64,000 nucleotides of DNA, from positions 1 through 64,000 of the forward strand of contig JBBQNN010000010.1 in NCBI GenBank assembly GCA_038329965.1. The letters are read 5' to 3'. Below the pieces are notes generated by a model. The model worked only from the letters and a program-made list of their open reading frames with translations, ran no database searches and was not told the origin of the DNA. Both the position numbers and the translations under genes were made by a program. The stretch is from QHCA01 sp003244095 (GTDB taxonomy: Bacteria; Actinomycetota; Actinomycetes; Mycobacteriales; QHCA01). Positions 51,942-59,647 of this stretch are shown here, in pieces; within the stretch, counting starts at the first letter, position 1, and every line of letters starts with the position of its first letter.

Positions 51942-52248
51942 GACACTCCTTGGGTTCGCGGCGCGCGACGAGCACGCCGGATCGGACGAGCCCGTCCCCG
52001 CCGATGTGGCGGCACCGAACGCAGCCTGCCCGCCCGGTCCCGGACAGCGCTCGCGTCCCGGGTCCCGGCCGAGCCAGCGGGTCACCCCTTCAAGCTGGCA
52101 TTTCAAGGTGGTTGTGTCAAGGTTATGCCATAAGTTTTTAGCGCTCGATCGGACTCCCGTAGGCTCGGCTGGCTTCCGGACGTGCACGTTCGCGTCCGCG
52201 TCTCGCAGGCCGAAACGGTCAGCGCGATTGCACGTGACGGTGAAGGAA
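51942..52248. other. Divergent intergenic region upstream of the XRE gene
   Basis: 307 bp with no supported gene. The stretch near 52105-52140 is A/T-rich (TTGTGTCAAGG ... CCATAAGTTTTT) and is the most promoter-like part, with TTGTGT and CATAAG about 15 bases apart. It lies in the correct direction for the XRE gene. The rest is G/C-rich with no clear motif. Confidence 0.4.
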
Positions 52249-53109
52249 ATGATGCCCAGGCCGATCGCCCCGACCATCCCGCGCTGGCAGCTCGGGGAGC
52301 AGCTCAGCCGCCTCCGGGACGCGGCCGACGTGTCACAGGGCCAGATCGCCGACCGGCTGGGCTGCTCGGTCAGCAAGATCCAGAAGATCGAGGCAGGCGA
52401 GGTCGGGACCGTCCGGGCCGAGGTGGAGGCGATGCTCGCCGCCTACCGGGTGGGCGACGAGCGGCTGCGGGCCGAGCTGATGGAGTTGCAGAGGCTCGGC
52501 AAGCAGCGCGGCTGGTGGTCGGGGTTCGGCGCGATAGCTCCGCAGTTCTCGACGTTCCTCGGTTTACAGAGCGCGGCGATCGCGATCAGGGCGTTCGAGC
52601 CGATGGTGGTGTACGGCCTGCTGCAGACCGAGGGTTACTCCAGGTCGATCGCCGAGACGTGCACCGTCGGGCCCACCGAAGAGGAGGTCGAGCTCCAGGT
52701 CAGGATTCGCCTGGAGCAGCAGGAGCAGGCGTTCGGCAAGGACCCGCCGCAGGTGCGGGTTTTGCTGGACGAGGCGGTGCTGCACCGCGAGGTCGGCGGC
52801 AGGGCCGTGATGGCCGACCAGTTGCGGCACCTGACCAGGCTGCCCAAGCAGGTCACCCTGCAGGTGGTGCCGTTCCGCAGCGGCGGCTACCCGGGCACCC
52901 TCGGCGCGTTCACCATCTTCGACTTCGCCGAGAAGATGCACGCCCCGGTCGTCTACGTCGAGGGGCAGGCCGGAAACCTGTATCTGAAGAAGGAGGTCGA
53001 CCTGCGCAGGTGCAGCCTGGCATACAGTCACATAGCCGCGGCCGCGCTCAGCAAGCAGGAGTCGGCCACGCTGATCGCGGCGGTGGCCGGCCAGTACGCC
53101 GGAGCTTGA
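52249..53109 (+). CDS. XRE-family regulator with DUF5753 domain
   Basis: 286 residues. N-terminal helix-turn-helix (QLGEQLSRLRDAADVSQGQIADRLGCSVSKIQKIEAGE) and C-terminal DUF5753 (FEPMVVYGLLQTEGYSRS ... RSGGYPGTLGAFTIFDF ... VVYVEGQAGNLYL). In actinobacteria these regulators pair with a small DUF397 protein that modulates DNA binding (the BldB/WhiJ-type systems of Streptomyces development). The start is ATG at 52249 or the adjacent ATG at 52252, behind GAAGGA. The DUF397 gene follows after 12 bp, so this is a complete module. Confidence 0.93.
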   Translation: MMPRPIAPTIPRWQLGEQLSRLRDAADVSQGQIADRLGCSVSKIQKIEAGEVGTVRAEVEAMLAAYRVGDERLRAELMELQRLGKQRGWWSGFGAIAPQFSTFLGLQSAAIAIRAFEPMVVYGLLQTEGYSRSIAETCTVGPTEEEVELQVRIRLEQQEQAFGKDPPQVRVLLDEAVLHREVGGRAVMADQLRHLTRLPKQVTLQVVPFRSGGYPGTLGAFTIFDFAEKMHAPVVYVEGQAGNLYLKKEVDLRRCSLAYSHIAAAALSKQESATLIAAVAGQYAGA

Positions 53110-53121
53110 AGGAGCGCAGGG

Positions 53122-53325
53122 GTGAGCACCGACCTGTCCCACGCCGCCTGGCGCAAGAGCACCAAGTCGCAGAACAACGGTGGCTGCGTCGAGGTCGCCG
53201 ACCTGGGCGACCACTACGCCCTGCGCGACTCGAGGCACCCCGACGGCCCGGTGCTGATGTTCACCGCGCTCGAGTGGGAGTGCTTCCTCGACGGTGTCGA
53301 CAACGGCGAGTCCCCGCGCCGCTGA
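53122..53325 (+). CDS. DUF397 protein, partner of the XRE regulator
   Basis: 67 residues: LSHAAWRKSTKSQNNGGCVEVAD, LRDSRHPDGPVLMFTALEWECFLDGV. This is the DUF397 core (W-KSS-S-...-CVEVA ... RDS ... W-F). These proteins act with cognate DUF5753/XRE regulators in development or metabolism control. GTG start at 53122 behind AAGGAG (53109-53114). Confidence 0.93.
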   Translation: MSTDLSHAAWRKSTKSQNNGGCVEVADLGDHYALRDSRHPDGPVLMFTALEWECFLDGVDNGESPRR

Positions 53326-53353
53326 CACCGGGCCACCGAAACTCCACCAGGTG

Positions 53354-53371
53354 GTCTACTGCGGGTAGACT
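53354..53371 (+). promoter_or_regulatory. Operator overlapping the leaderless promoter of the toxin-antitoxin pair
   Basis: GTCTAC-TGCGG-GTAGAC (53354-53370) is a perfect 6-bp inverted repeat. Its right arm runs into TAGACT (53366-53371), a -10 box six bases before the antitoxin ATG at 53378. Binding there would block transcription, as expected for TA autoregulation. Confidence 0.6.
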
Positions 53372-53377
53372 CAACAC

Positions 53378-53614
53378 ATGCCTGACACCACCACCGTCAA
53401 GGTCCAGACCAGCACCCGTGACCTGCTGCTGGCACTCGGGGCCTCCCGGCGCCAGAGCGCGGACCAGGTCATCCTGGCCGCCCTCGCGGCACTGCGACGT
53501 GACGAACGCCGCCAGCTCGCCGCCGCCGAAGCGCGCGCCATCAAGGATGACCCCGTCGATCTCGCGGAGATCGGGGCGATCCAGGAGGACAAGGCCGCGC
53601 TGCATGCGGGGTGA
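53378..53614 (+). CDS. Antitoxin of a MazEF-type pair
   Basis: 78 residues. N-terminal ribbon-helix-helix-like segment (TTVKVQTSTRDLLLALGASRRQSADQVILAALAALRRDERR) and an acidic C-terminus (DDPVDLAEIGAIQEDKAAL), the part that would wrap the toxin. It directly precedes and overlaps the toxin gene by 11 bp. Likely represses its own promoter through the palindrome at 53354-53370. No ribosome site upstream; a leaderless transcript is predicted from TAGACT six bases before the ATG. Confidence 0.8.
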   Translation: MPDTTTVKVQTSTRDLLLALGASRRQSADQVILAALAALRRDERRQLAAAEARAIKDDPVDLAEIGAIQEDKAALHAG

Positions 53615-53909
53615 GGTGTACCGACTGCCAGCCCGCGGGAAGGGCCACGAGCAAAGGGGGCGCCGGTTCGCCGTCGTCCTGCAGCCGGACTGGCTCAGTC
53701 TCAGCACCTGGATCGTCGCCTTCACCAGCACCAGCGCGTGCAAGACCAGCTTCCGCCCGTCGGTGGTCATCGGCGACCACGAGACCCTGGTCATGTGCGA
53801 CCAGCTCGACACCGTCGACCTCCGCCGCCTCACCGAATCGGTCGGGTTCCTGACCGTCCAGGAAATGCGGCAGGTCAACGAGGCCCTGGCGTTGATCCTC
53901 GACCTGTAG
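53604..53909 (+). CDS. MazF/PemK-family endoribonuclease toxin
   Basis: 101 residues. MazF fold: MRGEVYRLPARGKGHEQRGRRFAVVLQPDWL at the N-terminus, then STWIVAFTSTSACKTSFRPSVVI, and CDQLDTVDLRRLTESVGFLT. The R-G-x-V-Y start, QRGRRFAVVL and C-D-Q motifs are conserved in the family, which cleaves RNA at short sequences. Overlaps the antitoxin by 11 bp with its own ATG, the usual tight coupling. Convergent with the DUF6758 gene across a strong hairpin. Confidence 0.85.
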   Translation: MRGEVYRLPARGKGHEQRGRRFAVVLQPDWLSLSTWIVAFTSTSACKTSFRPSVVIGDHETLVMCDQLDTVDLRRLTESVGFLTVQEMRQVNEALALILDL

Positions 53910-53948
53910 CCGAGGCCGCCACGATGCGCGGCCGCCGTGCCGACACCG

Positions 53949-53975
53949 GGCCACCGGCCAGGCCTCCCGGTGGCC
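53949..53975. terminator. Bidirectional hairpin between mazF-like and DUF6758 genes
   Basis: GGCCACCGG (53949-53957) and CCGGTGGCC (53967-53975) are perfect 9-bp arms around a 9-base loop, 40 bp after the toxin stop and 64 bp after the convergent stop. No T-run. Confidence 0.55.
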
Positions 53976-54038
53976 GCTGGTGCCATGAGGCACCCGGCAT
54001 ACCACGATCACGTGATTTGTGGCCTGACAGCGGGCCGT

Positions 54039-54686
54039 TCAGCCGTGCGCCGGGCCGTCGGCATCAGGCCGCAGATAGGGCGACGGGGCGCCGAAGACGA
54101 TGCCGTCCGGCGCGTGTTCGCGCAGGTCGTGTAGCTCGACATGCTCGATGAAGACGTAGCCGGCATCGAGGGGCCAGAGCACGGCCCAGAGCCACAGCCC
54201 CCCGGCCTCGCCGACGAAGGCACAGCGCTCGTCACCGGCCGGCACCGACCACAACGGCGTCGGATGCCCGGCGACGAGGATCTTGGTATCCGGCACGGAA
54301 GTGAACTCCCGCCCGGCATCCGGCCCGTGCAGGCCAGCGTAGTGCGCCCCCAGGCCGACCCCCGGCTCCTCGGCGACCAGCAGCAGGTCGGCGACCCCGC
54401 CGAGCGGTGCCGGCCCGGCACAGGCCAACGCGGTCGCCCGCGCGCCGGTCCGCTCGTCGCCGGCGTGCGCCGCGCCGGTGACGGTCCAACCCGGCAGGAG
54501 CGGGAGCGGGCACCAGAGCGGGACGGCGGCATGCCGGGTCAGGTGTTCGAGCGCTGCCGGGCCGACGGTTGCCGCGACGTAGTAGGGATGGACGGCGCCG
54601 TGCAACTCACAACGCCACTCACTGGACATCAGATCCGGCGGCCGGACCGGGCCCGCGCAGCGTGGACAAGTAGCGGTCAAGCTCAT
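54039..54686 (-). CDS. DUF6758 family protein with N-terminal zinc ribbon
   Basis: 215 residues. Cysteines CPRC near the start and RCELH form a probable zinc ribbon; the body matches DUF6758 (VPLWCPLPLLPGWTVTGAAHAGDERTGARATALACAGPAPLGG ... VGLGAHYAGL ... GHPTPLW ... GLWLWAVLWP). Function unknown; widespread and single-copy in actinobacteria. The ATG at 54684-54686 is 9 bp after the stop of the small membrane gene, so they probably form one operon. Confidence 0.85.
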   Translation of the reverse strand: MSLTATCPRCAGPVRPPDLMSSEWRCELHGAVHPYYVAATVGPAALEHLTRHAAVPLWCPLPLLPGWTVTGAAHAGDERTGARATALACAGPAPLGGVADLLLVAEEPGVGLGAHYAGLHGPDAGREFTSVPDTKILVAGHPTPLWSVPAGDERCAFVGEAGGLWLWAVLWPLDAGYVFIEHVELHDLREHAPDGIVFGAPSPYLRPDADGPAHG

Positions 54687-54695
54687 CGGCGCCGC

Positions 54696-54914
54696 CTACT
54701 CGACGATTCGACGTTCCTCGACGACCTCGGGTGGCTCGTCGAGAGACTCGGGCACCGCTTCGACGTAGGTCGCCTGGCGCCGCACCCGCCGGGTCTCGGG
54801 CCGTCGCTCGACGACCCGACGCCGGATCCGGGCCGGCGGCCCACTGTTGCCCAGGGCGAACCAGAAGACCACCACGACCAGCAGGACGAACAGGATCAGA
54901 ACGACGGCTTTCAC
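54696..54914 (-). CDS. Small single-pass membrane protein
   Basis: 72 residues. A strong N-terminal membrane segment (KAVVLILFVLLVVVVFWFAL) is followed by a basic stretch (ARIRRRVVERRPETRRVRRQ) and an acidic C-terminus (ESLDEPPEVVEERRIVE). The charge-segregated tail is distinctive. I start at the GTG at 54912-54914, which has GGAGG with 7-base spacing; an in-frame TTG upstream has none. Just upstream of the DUF6758 gene. Confidence 0.72.
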   Translation of the reverse strand: MKAVVLILFVLLVVVVFWFALGNSGPPARIRRRVVERRPETRRVRRQATYVEAVPESLDEPPEVVEERRIVE

Positions 54915-54968
54915 AGGGCCACCTCCGGGGCTGGGCAACTGCCCTACCCATCGACTCCAGCCTTGACG

Positions 54969-55475
54969 CTACCCCTCGCGCAGCCGCGGGCGGCCCGGTT
55001 GCTCCCCGCCGCGCGCCTCACCGTAGGACCGCTTGGGCACCATCACCTTACGGCGGAACACGCAGACCAGCGTGCCGTCCTGATTGCAACCCTTCGTCTC
55101 GACCTCGACGATCCCGCGATCGTGCTTCGACCTCGACTCGGTCTTGGCCAGCACGGTCGTCTGACCGTAGATCGTGTCGCCGTGGAAGGTGGGGGCCACG
55201 TGCCGCAGCGACTGCACCTCGAGATTCGCGATCGCCTTGCCGCTCACGTCGGGCACCGACATCCCCAGCAGCAGCGAGTAGATGTAGTTGCCGACCACCA
55301 CGTTGCGCGCGAAGTCCGTCGCCGACTCGGCATAGTGGGCGTCGAGGTGCAGGGGATGGTGGTTCATGGTCAGCAGGCAGAACAGGTGGTCGTCGTACTC
55401 CGTCACCGTCTTGCCCGGCCAGTGCAGGTAGGTCGTCCCGACCTCGAACTCCTCGTAGTACCGGCCGAACTCCAT
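54969..55475 (-). CDS. MaoC-like hydratase (itaconyl/3-methylglutaconyl-CoA hydratase-like)
   Basis: 168 residues, single hot-dog domain. Motifs: GTTYLHWPGKTVTEYDDHLFCLLTMNHHPLHLDAHYA contains the hydratase-2 Asp/His dyad region, and VVVGNYIYSLLLGMSV follows. From memory the set MaoC - acyl-CoA dehydrogenase - CitE-like matches Rv2499c-Rv2500c-Rv2498c, whose hydratase and lyase act on (R)-3-hydroxy-3-methylglutaryl-CoA and itaconate-derived CoA esters. Here the three genes are spread over 3.7 kb with other genes between. The start is the ATG at 55473-55475; longer in-frame extensions run into the antisense of a neighbour. Confidence 0.8.
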   Translation of the reverse strand: MEFGRYYEEFEVGTTYLHWPGKTVTEYDDHLFCLLTMNHHPLHLDAHYAESATDFARNVVVGNYIYSLLLGMSVPDVSGKAIANLEVQSLRHVAPTFHGDTIYGQTTVLAKTESRSKHDRGIVEVETKGCNQDGTLVCVFRRKVMVPKRSYGEARGGEQPGRPRLREG

Positions 55476-55520
55476 GGCGTCTCCTTCGACATCGTGCTGA
55501 TCGCGTGCTGGGACCAGTGC

Positions 55521-55526
55521 CATACT
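55521..55526 (+). promoter_or_regulatory. -10 box for leaderless PH-domain gene
   Basis: CATACT is followed by exactly six bases and then the GTG at 55533. It matches the TANNNT pattern at positions 2 and 6 only, but the spacing is the same as for other leaderless genes in this window. Confidence 0.35.
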
Positions 55527-55532
55527 CGGCGC

Positions 55533-55928
55533 GTGGCGGAGCCGGTGCACCTGCGGCCCCCGCTGCGGCAGTTCCTCACCCTGCCCGCGCTGGCCATCGC
55601 ACTCTTCGCGCTCACCGCGTTGCTGCCGCCGCACCGAGCCCAGTGGCTGCTGTTCCCGCTGACCGCGGTGCTGATGATCGCACCGGCCCGCGGCCTGCTG
55701 CTCACCGACGACCACCTCGTCTTCTGGCGGCTGTTCGGCCGGCGGCGGATCGCCTGGTCCGACGTCACCGAGATCGGCGTCAGGACCGGCGCACTCACCG
55801 TGACGGCCAATCACATCAACGAGCGCCTCTCGGCACTGCGGCCCGGCTGGGTGATCAAGGATCCCGAGTTCGACCGCAAGCTCGAGGTGGTGCGCCGGTG
55901 GTGGGCCGAACGCCGCTCCCCCGCGTAG
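55533..55928 (+). CDS. Small PH-domain membrane protein
   Basis: 131 residues. Two adjacent membrane segments (about 12-30 and 36-55) precede a compact PH-like domain (LLTDDHLVFWRLFGRRRIAWSDVTEIGVRTGALTVTANHINERL). Similar to small bacterial PH (bPH6-like) proteins of unknown role. The start is the GTG at 55533, preceded by CATACT at a leaderless distance; no ribosome site is seen. Divergent from the MaoC gene, and a strand switch inside the acyl-CoA cluster. Confidence 0.75.
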   Translation: MAEPVHLRPPLRQFLTLPALAIALFALTALLPPHRAQWLLFPLTAVLMIAPARGLLLTDDHLVFWRLFGRRRIAWSDVTEIGVRTGALTVTANHINERLSALRPGWVIKDPEFDRKLEVVRRWWAERRSPA

Positions 55929-56001
55929 TCCGGCCGCAGCAGGGAGCCGGGCAGGCATCCCTCGCCCTGCCTGCGGAAGAGCCCGGCGAGCGATGGTGTG
56001 C

Positions 56002-57201
56002 TCACCGCTTCAACGCGTACTCCTCGAGGAGGCGCCGACCGATGATCATCTTCTGGATCTCGGCCGTGCCCTCGCCGATGAGCAGCATCGGCGCCTCGCG
56101 GTAGAGCCGCTCGATCTCGTACTCGATGCTGTAGCCGAAGCCGCCGTGGATCCGGAAGGAGTCCTCGACGACCTCCTTGCAGAACTCCGCGGCGAGGTAC
56201 TTGGCCATGCCCGCCTCCAGGTCGTTGCGCTCCCCGGAGTCCTTGACCCGCGCCGCGCGGACCATCATGCCGTGGATCGCCTCGACCTTGGTGGCCATCT
56301 CGGCCAGCTTGAACTGGATCGCCTGATGCTGCGCGATCGGCTTGCCGAAGGCCTCCCGCTGCTGGGCGTAGCGCACGCCGAGCTCGAACGCCCGCTGCGC
56401 GACACCGCAGCCGCGCGCCGCCACGTTGACCCGGCCCACCTCGATGCCGTCCATCATCTGGTAGAAGCCGCGACCGACACCCGCTTCGCCGCCGAGGACG
56501 GCCGTGCCCGGCACCCGGTGGTCGGCGAGGATCATCTCCGTCGACTCCACCCCCTTGTAGCCCATCTTCTCGATGTGCCCCGGGATCGTGATGCCCCCCG
56601 ACTGCGACGCCCCGGGCGTCTTCTCCAACAGGAAGGCGGTCATGTTCCGGTAGACCGACTCCTCGCCGGTGTCGGTCTTCACCAGGGTCGCCACGACGGC
56701 CGACCGCAGCCCGTTGGTGATCCACATCTTCTGCCCGTCGAGCACCCAGTCGTCGCCGTCGCGGACGGCGCGAGTCTTGATCGCGGCGACGTCGGAGCCG
56801 CACCCGGGCTCGGACATCGAGAACGCCCCGCGGATCTCGCCGGTGGCCATCCGGGGCAGGAAGTGCTGCTTCTGCTCGCTGGTCCCGTGCTGGCGCAGCA
56901 GGTAGGCGACGATGAAGTGGGTGTTGATGATGCCCGACACGCTCATCCAGCCGCGGGCGATCTCCTCGACGACCAGCGCGTACGTGAGCAGCGACTCGCC
57001 GAGGCCGCCATACTCCTCGTCGATCATGAGCCCGAACAGGCCCATCTGCTTCATCCCCTCGACGATCGCCTCGGGGAACTCGTCCTTGTGCTCCAGGTCG
57101 GTGGCGTACGGGAGGATCTCCTTGTCGACGAAGGTCCGCACCGTCGCGAGGATCTCGCGCTGGACGTCGGTGAGCCCCTCTGTCTGCCCGAGGCGTGCCA
57201 C
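56002..57201 (-). CDS. Acyl-CoA dehydrogenase
   Basis: 399 residues. FAD-dependent alpha-beta oxidation of an acyl-CoA. Signatures: AFSMSEPGCGSDVAAIKTRA, KMWITNG, EVGRVNVAARGCGVAQRAFE, QAIQFKLAEMA, RIHGGFGYSIEYEIERLYREAP, with the probable catalytic base Glu377 in IGEGTAEIQ. It resembles short/branched-chain dehydrogenases (FadE19 position in mycobacteria). Start GTG at 57199-57201. Lies between the MaoC and CitE-like genes on the same strand, which supports a leucine or isovalerate/itaconate degradation role. Confidence 0.9.
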   Translation of the reverse strand: MARLGQTEGLTDVQREILATVRTFVDKEILPYATDLEHKDEFPEAIVEGMKQMGLFGLMIDEEYGGLGESLLTYALVVEEIARGWMSVSGIINTHFIVAYLLRQHGTSEQKQHFLPRMATGEIRGAFSMSEPGCGSDVAAIKTRAVRDGDDWVLDGQKMWITNGLRSAVVATLVKTDTGEESVYRNMTAFLLEKTPGASQSGGITIPGHIEKMGYKGVESTEMILADHRVPGTAVLGGEAGVGRGFYQMMDGIEVGRVNVAARGCGVAQRAFELGVRYAQQREAFGKPIAQHQAIQFKLAEMATKVEAIHGMMVRAARVKDSGERNDLEAGMAKYLAAEFCKEVVEDSFRIHGGFGYSIEYEIERLYREAPMLLIGEGTAEIQKMIIGRRLLEEYALKR

Positions 57202-57371
57202 GGTCCACTCCGATCGCTAGGCGCTGTCGCTGCAGGCAGTATCCCGTGCCGGCCCGTTCTCCGGGCCACCACGCGTGCCGTACTGTGCCGACCTCGGGGA
57301 GGTGGTGGTCACCGGTCGCGGGACCGGAACGCACAGCGCCCTAGAGTGATCTCGACGAGATGGAGACCGGC

Positions 57372-57722
57372 ATGACGCAGCCACCCCCGCACTACGGTGA
57401 CCAGCCCCCTCAGTACGGCGCGGGGCCGCCGTACGGCGGCTATCCGCCGCCGCAGCAGGCGGCACCGACCAACACGATGGCCATCATCGCGCTGGTATGC
57501 GCGTTCCTGTTCGCTCCCGCGGGCCTGATCTGCGGCATCGTCGCGCGCCGGCAGATCAAGCAGAACGGTGAGCAGGGTGACGGGCTGGCGCTGGCCGCCA
57601 TCATCATCAGCATCCTGGAGCTGGTCGTCGGCGTGATCGCGTTCGTCTTCGTGATCATCCTGATCTTCGCGGCCGCCGACGTGGTGACGCATTTCCCGAC
57701 ACCCTCACCGTTCCCCACCTGA
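57372..57722 (+). CDS. DUF4190 membrane protein
   Basis: 116 residues. Pro/Gly/Tyr-rich N-terminus (QPPPHYGDQPPQYGAGPPYGGYPPPQQ) then two membrane segments (about 36-60 and 74-103), with GLICGIVARRQIKQNGEQGDGLALAAIIIS between, the DUF4190 core. Function unknown. ATG at 57372 has GGAG 7 bases upstream (57363-57366). A -10-like TAGAGT lies at 57342-57347. Transcribed against its neighbours. Confidence 0.87.
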   Translation: MTQPPPHYGDQPPQYGAGPPYGGYPPPQQAAPTNTMAIIALVCAFLFAPAGLICGIVARRQIKQNGEQGDGLALAAIIISILELVVGVIAFVFVIILIFAAADVVTHFPTPSPFPT

Positions 57723-57733
57723 GCGAGCCCGCG

Positions 57734-58681
57734 TCAACGCGCAGGCGGCTCGAACTTCGACGTGCGCCGCAGGCCGGCGGCTCGGCCCTTGGCGGCGATG
57801 ACCAGGGCCATCTTGCGCGAGGCCTCGTCGATCATCTCCTCGCCCAACATGACCGCCCCGAGCTTCTCCACCGTCGTGTAGTGGTCGTAGGCGTCCAGGA
57901 TCAGCTCGGCGTGGTCGTAGTCGTCCTGCTTGGGTGCGTAGATCTCGTTGGCCGCGTCGATCTGCCCCGGGTGCAGCACCCACTTGCCGTCGAACCCCAG
58001 CGCCTGCGAGCGCCTGGCCACCGCACGGAAGCCGTCGACGTCGCGGATCTGCAGGTACGGGCCGTCGATGGCCTGCACGCCCCGCGCCCGGGCCGCCATG
58101 AGAATCTGCATGAGGATGTAGTGGTAGGGATCGGCAGGGTAGTCGGGATTGAGCCCGCCGACGACCAGGCTCGGCATGTTGATCGAGGCCATGAAGTCGG
58201 CCGGCCCGAACACGATGGTCTGGATCCGGTCGCTGGCGAAGGCGATGTGGTTGACGTTGATGAGGCCCTGGGGGTTCTCGATCTGCGCCTCGATGCCGAT
58301 CCGGCCGACCTCGTAGCCCATCGTCTTCTCGATCTGGGTCAGGGTGAGGTCGAGCCAGTGCACCTGCTCGGCGTCGGCGACCTTGGGCAGCATCACAGCG
58401 TCGAGGTTGGCCCCGGCTCCCTCGACCACGCTGACCACGTCACGATAGGTCCACTGGGTCGTCAGGTCGTTGACCCGGACCACCCGCGTCTTCTCCCCCC
58501 ACCCTCCGCCGTTGAGTGCGGCGACGATGTTGGCCCGCGCGCTCTCCTTGGCATCGGGCGCGACGGAGTCCTCCAGGTCGAGGAACACCTGGTCGGCCGG
58601 CAGCCCCGGAGCCTTGCCGAGCATCTTGAGCGAGCTGCCGGGGACGGCCAGGCAGGACCGGCGCGGGCGCAGGGTCTCCAT
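57734..58681 (-). CDS. CitE-like CoA ester lyase (HpcH/HpaI aldolase family)
   Basis: 315 residues. Conserved: LAVPGSSLKMLGKAPGLPADQVFLDLEDSVAPDAKESARANIV, RVNDLTTQW, MLPKVADAEQVHWLD, IEAQIENPQGLINVNHIAFASDRIQTIVFGPADFMASI, and the substrate loop GFDGKWVLHPGQIDAANEIYAP. This is the Rv2498c-type CitE-like protein, reported to cleave (R)-HMG-CoA, citramalyl-CoA and methylmalyl-CoA. No citrate lyase alpha or gamma genes are present, so it is not citrate lyase. ATG start at 58679-58681, with TACCAT upstream as a possible leaderless -10. Confidence 0.9.
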   Translation of the reverse strand: METLRPRRSCLAVPGSSLKMLGKAPGLPADQVFLDLEDSVAPDAKESARANIVAALNGGGWGEKTRVVRVNDLTTQWTYRDVVSVVEGAGANLDAVMLPKVADAEQVHWLDLTLTQIEKTMGYEVGRIGIEAQIENPQGLINVNHIAFASDRIQTIVFGPADFMASINMPSLVVGGLNPDYPADPYHYILMQILMAARARGVQAIDGPYLQIRDVDGFRAVARRSQALGFDGKWVLHPGQIDAANEIYAPKQDDYDHAELILDAYDHYTTVEKLGAVMLGEEMIDEASRKMALVIAAKGRAAGLRRTSKFEPPAR

Positions 58682-58714
58682 GCGTCTGGATGGTAGTTGC
58701 GCGCATCCCCCTGC

Positions 58715-59647
58715 TCATTCGAGAGGTACGGCACGGCCGCCGGAGCGCACCACGATCGCCAGGCCGGCCAGCAGCAGCGCCAGGCCGGGCAGCGCGGCCA
58801 GCGCCGGGGTCTGCCGCAGGAACACCGCCGCGACGATCGCCGCCCCAGGCACCTCGAACAGGATGGCCAGGCTGACCACGGTCGCGCTGGTCGACGACAG
58901 CACCCGGTTGATCAGCGAGTGGCCGATCAACTGGGCGGCGACGGTCAGGGCGACCAGCCGAGCCCAGGTGCCGCCGTCGTACCCGCCGAGGCGCTGGCCG
59001 CTCACCAGGCAGACGATCAGCAGCACGGCGGCACACAGGGAATAGGCGACGGTGGTGTAGACGGTCGTGGAGACGGTGCGCCGGCTGGCACCGCCGGCGG
59101 TCACGTATGCGGCCGCCAGGGCGCCTCCAGCCACCGCCAGCAGGTCACCGGTCACGGCGCGGGTGGAGATGCTGAAGTCGGCACCGGTCACCAGGGCCGC
59201 TCCGAAAACGCCGACGCCGATGCCCACCCAGGCACCGCCGCGGATCCGGCGGCCGAACGCCCGGGCCAGCACGGCGGCCCAGATCGGCTGTGTGGCGACC
59301 AGGGCCGTGGCAGAGGCGACGCTGGTCAGCTTGACGCTGGGCACCCAGGTGGCGAAGTGCGCCGCCAGGAGCACCCCGGCCAGCGCGCAGACCCGCCACT
59401 CCCGCCCGCTCAGTCGTCGGAACTCCTGCCGGAAGCGCACCAGCGCCACCGGCCCGATCACCACCATCGCCATGGCGTTGCGCCAGAACGCGATGGCCAG
59501 AGCCGGCGCGGCTGTCGCGGCGATCAGGGGCCCCGAGGTCGACACACCGAGCACGGCGATGGCGATCAGCAGCGTGTCCCGCGGCGGCGGCAGGTGCATC
59601 GCCTCGTTGTCGCTGCCAGGATCGCGCAGGTCGGCTGACCGGGCCAC
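58715..59647 (-). CDS. EamA/DMT-family transporter
   Basis: 310 residues with ten predicted hydrophobic segments in two repeats, the EamA architecture (first repeat with FWRNAMAMVVIG and TSVASATALVATQPIWAAVLA; second with RVLSSTSATVVSLAILFEVPGAAIVAAVFL). Exports amino acids or other metabolites; substrate unknown. GTG start at 59645-59647, immediately adjacent to the PhzF stop with no intervening base (TAG-GTG), so the two are translationally coupled. Confidence 0.88.
   Translation of the reverse strand: MARSADLRDPGSDNEAMHLPPPRDTLLIAIAVLGVSTSGPLIAATAAPALAIAFWRNAMAMVVIGPVALVRFRQEFRRLSGREWRVCALAGVLLAAHFATWVPSVKLTSVASATALVATQPIWAAVLARAFGRRIRGGAWVGIGVGVFGAALVTGADFSISTRAVTGDLLAVAGGALAAAYVTAGGASRRTVSTTVYTTVAYSLCAAVLLIVCLVSGQRLGGYDGGTWARLVALTVAAQLIGHSLINRVLSSTSATVVSLAILFEVPGAAIVAAVFLRQTPALAALPGLALLLAGLAIVVRSGGRAVPLE

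Noticed and set aside
44976..52133. 2,385-codon open frame antisense to the large signalling gene
   Set aside because: It is the mirror of a G/C-rich gene on the other strand, has no recognisable domain, and is rich in Arg/Gln/Pro without family motifs. Long antisense frames are common at high G+C.
57734..58681. Citrate lyase beta subunit
   Set aside because: Sequence is CitE-like, but no citD or citF genes are nearby and the context is acyl-CoA catabolism.
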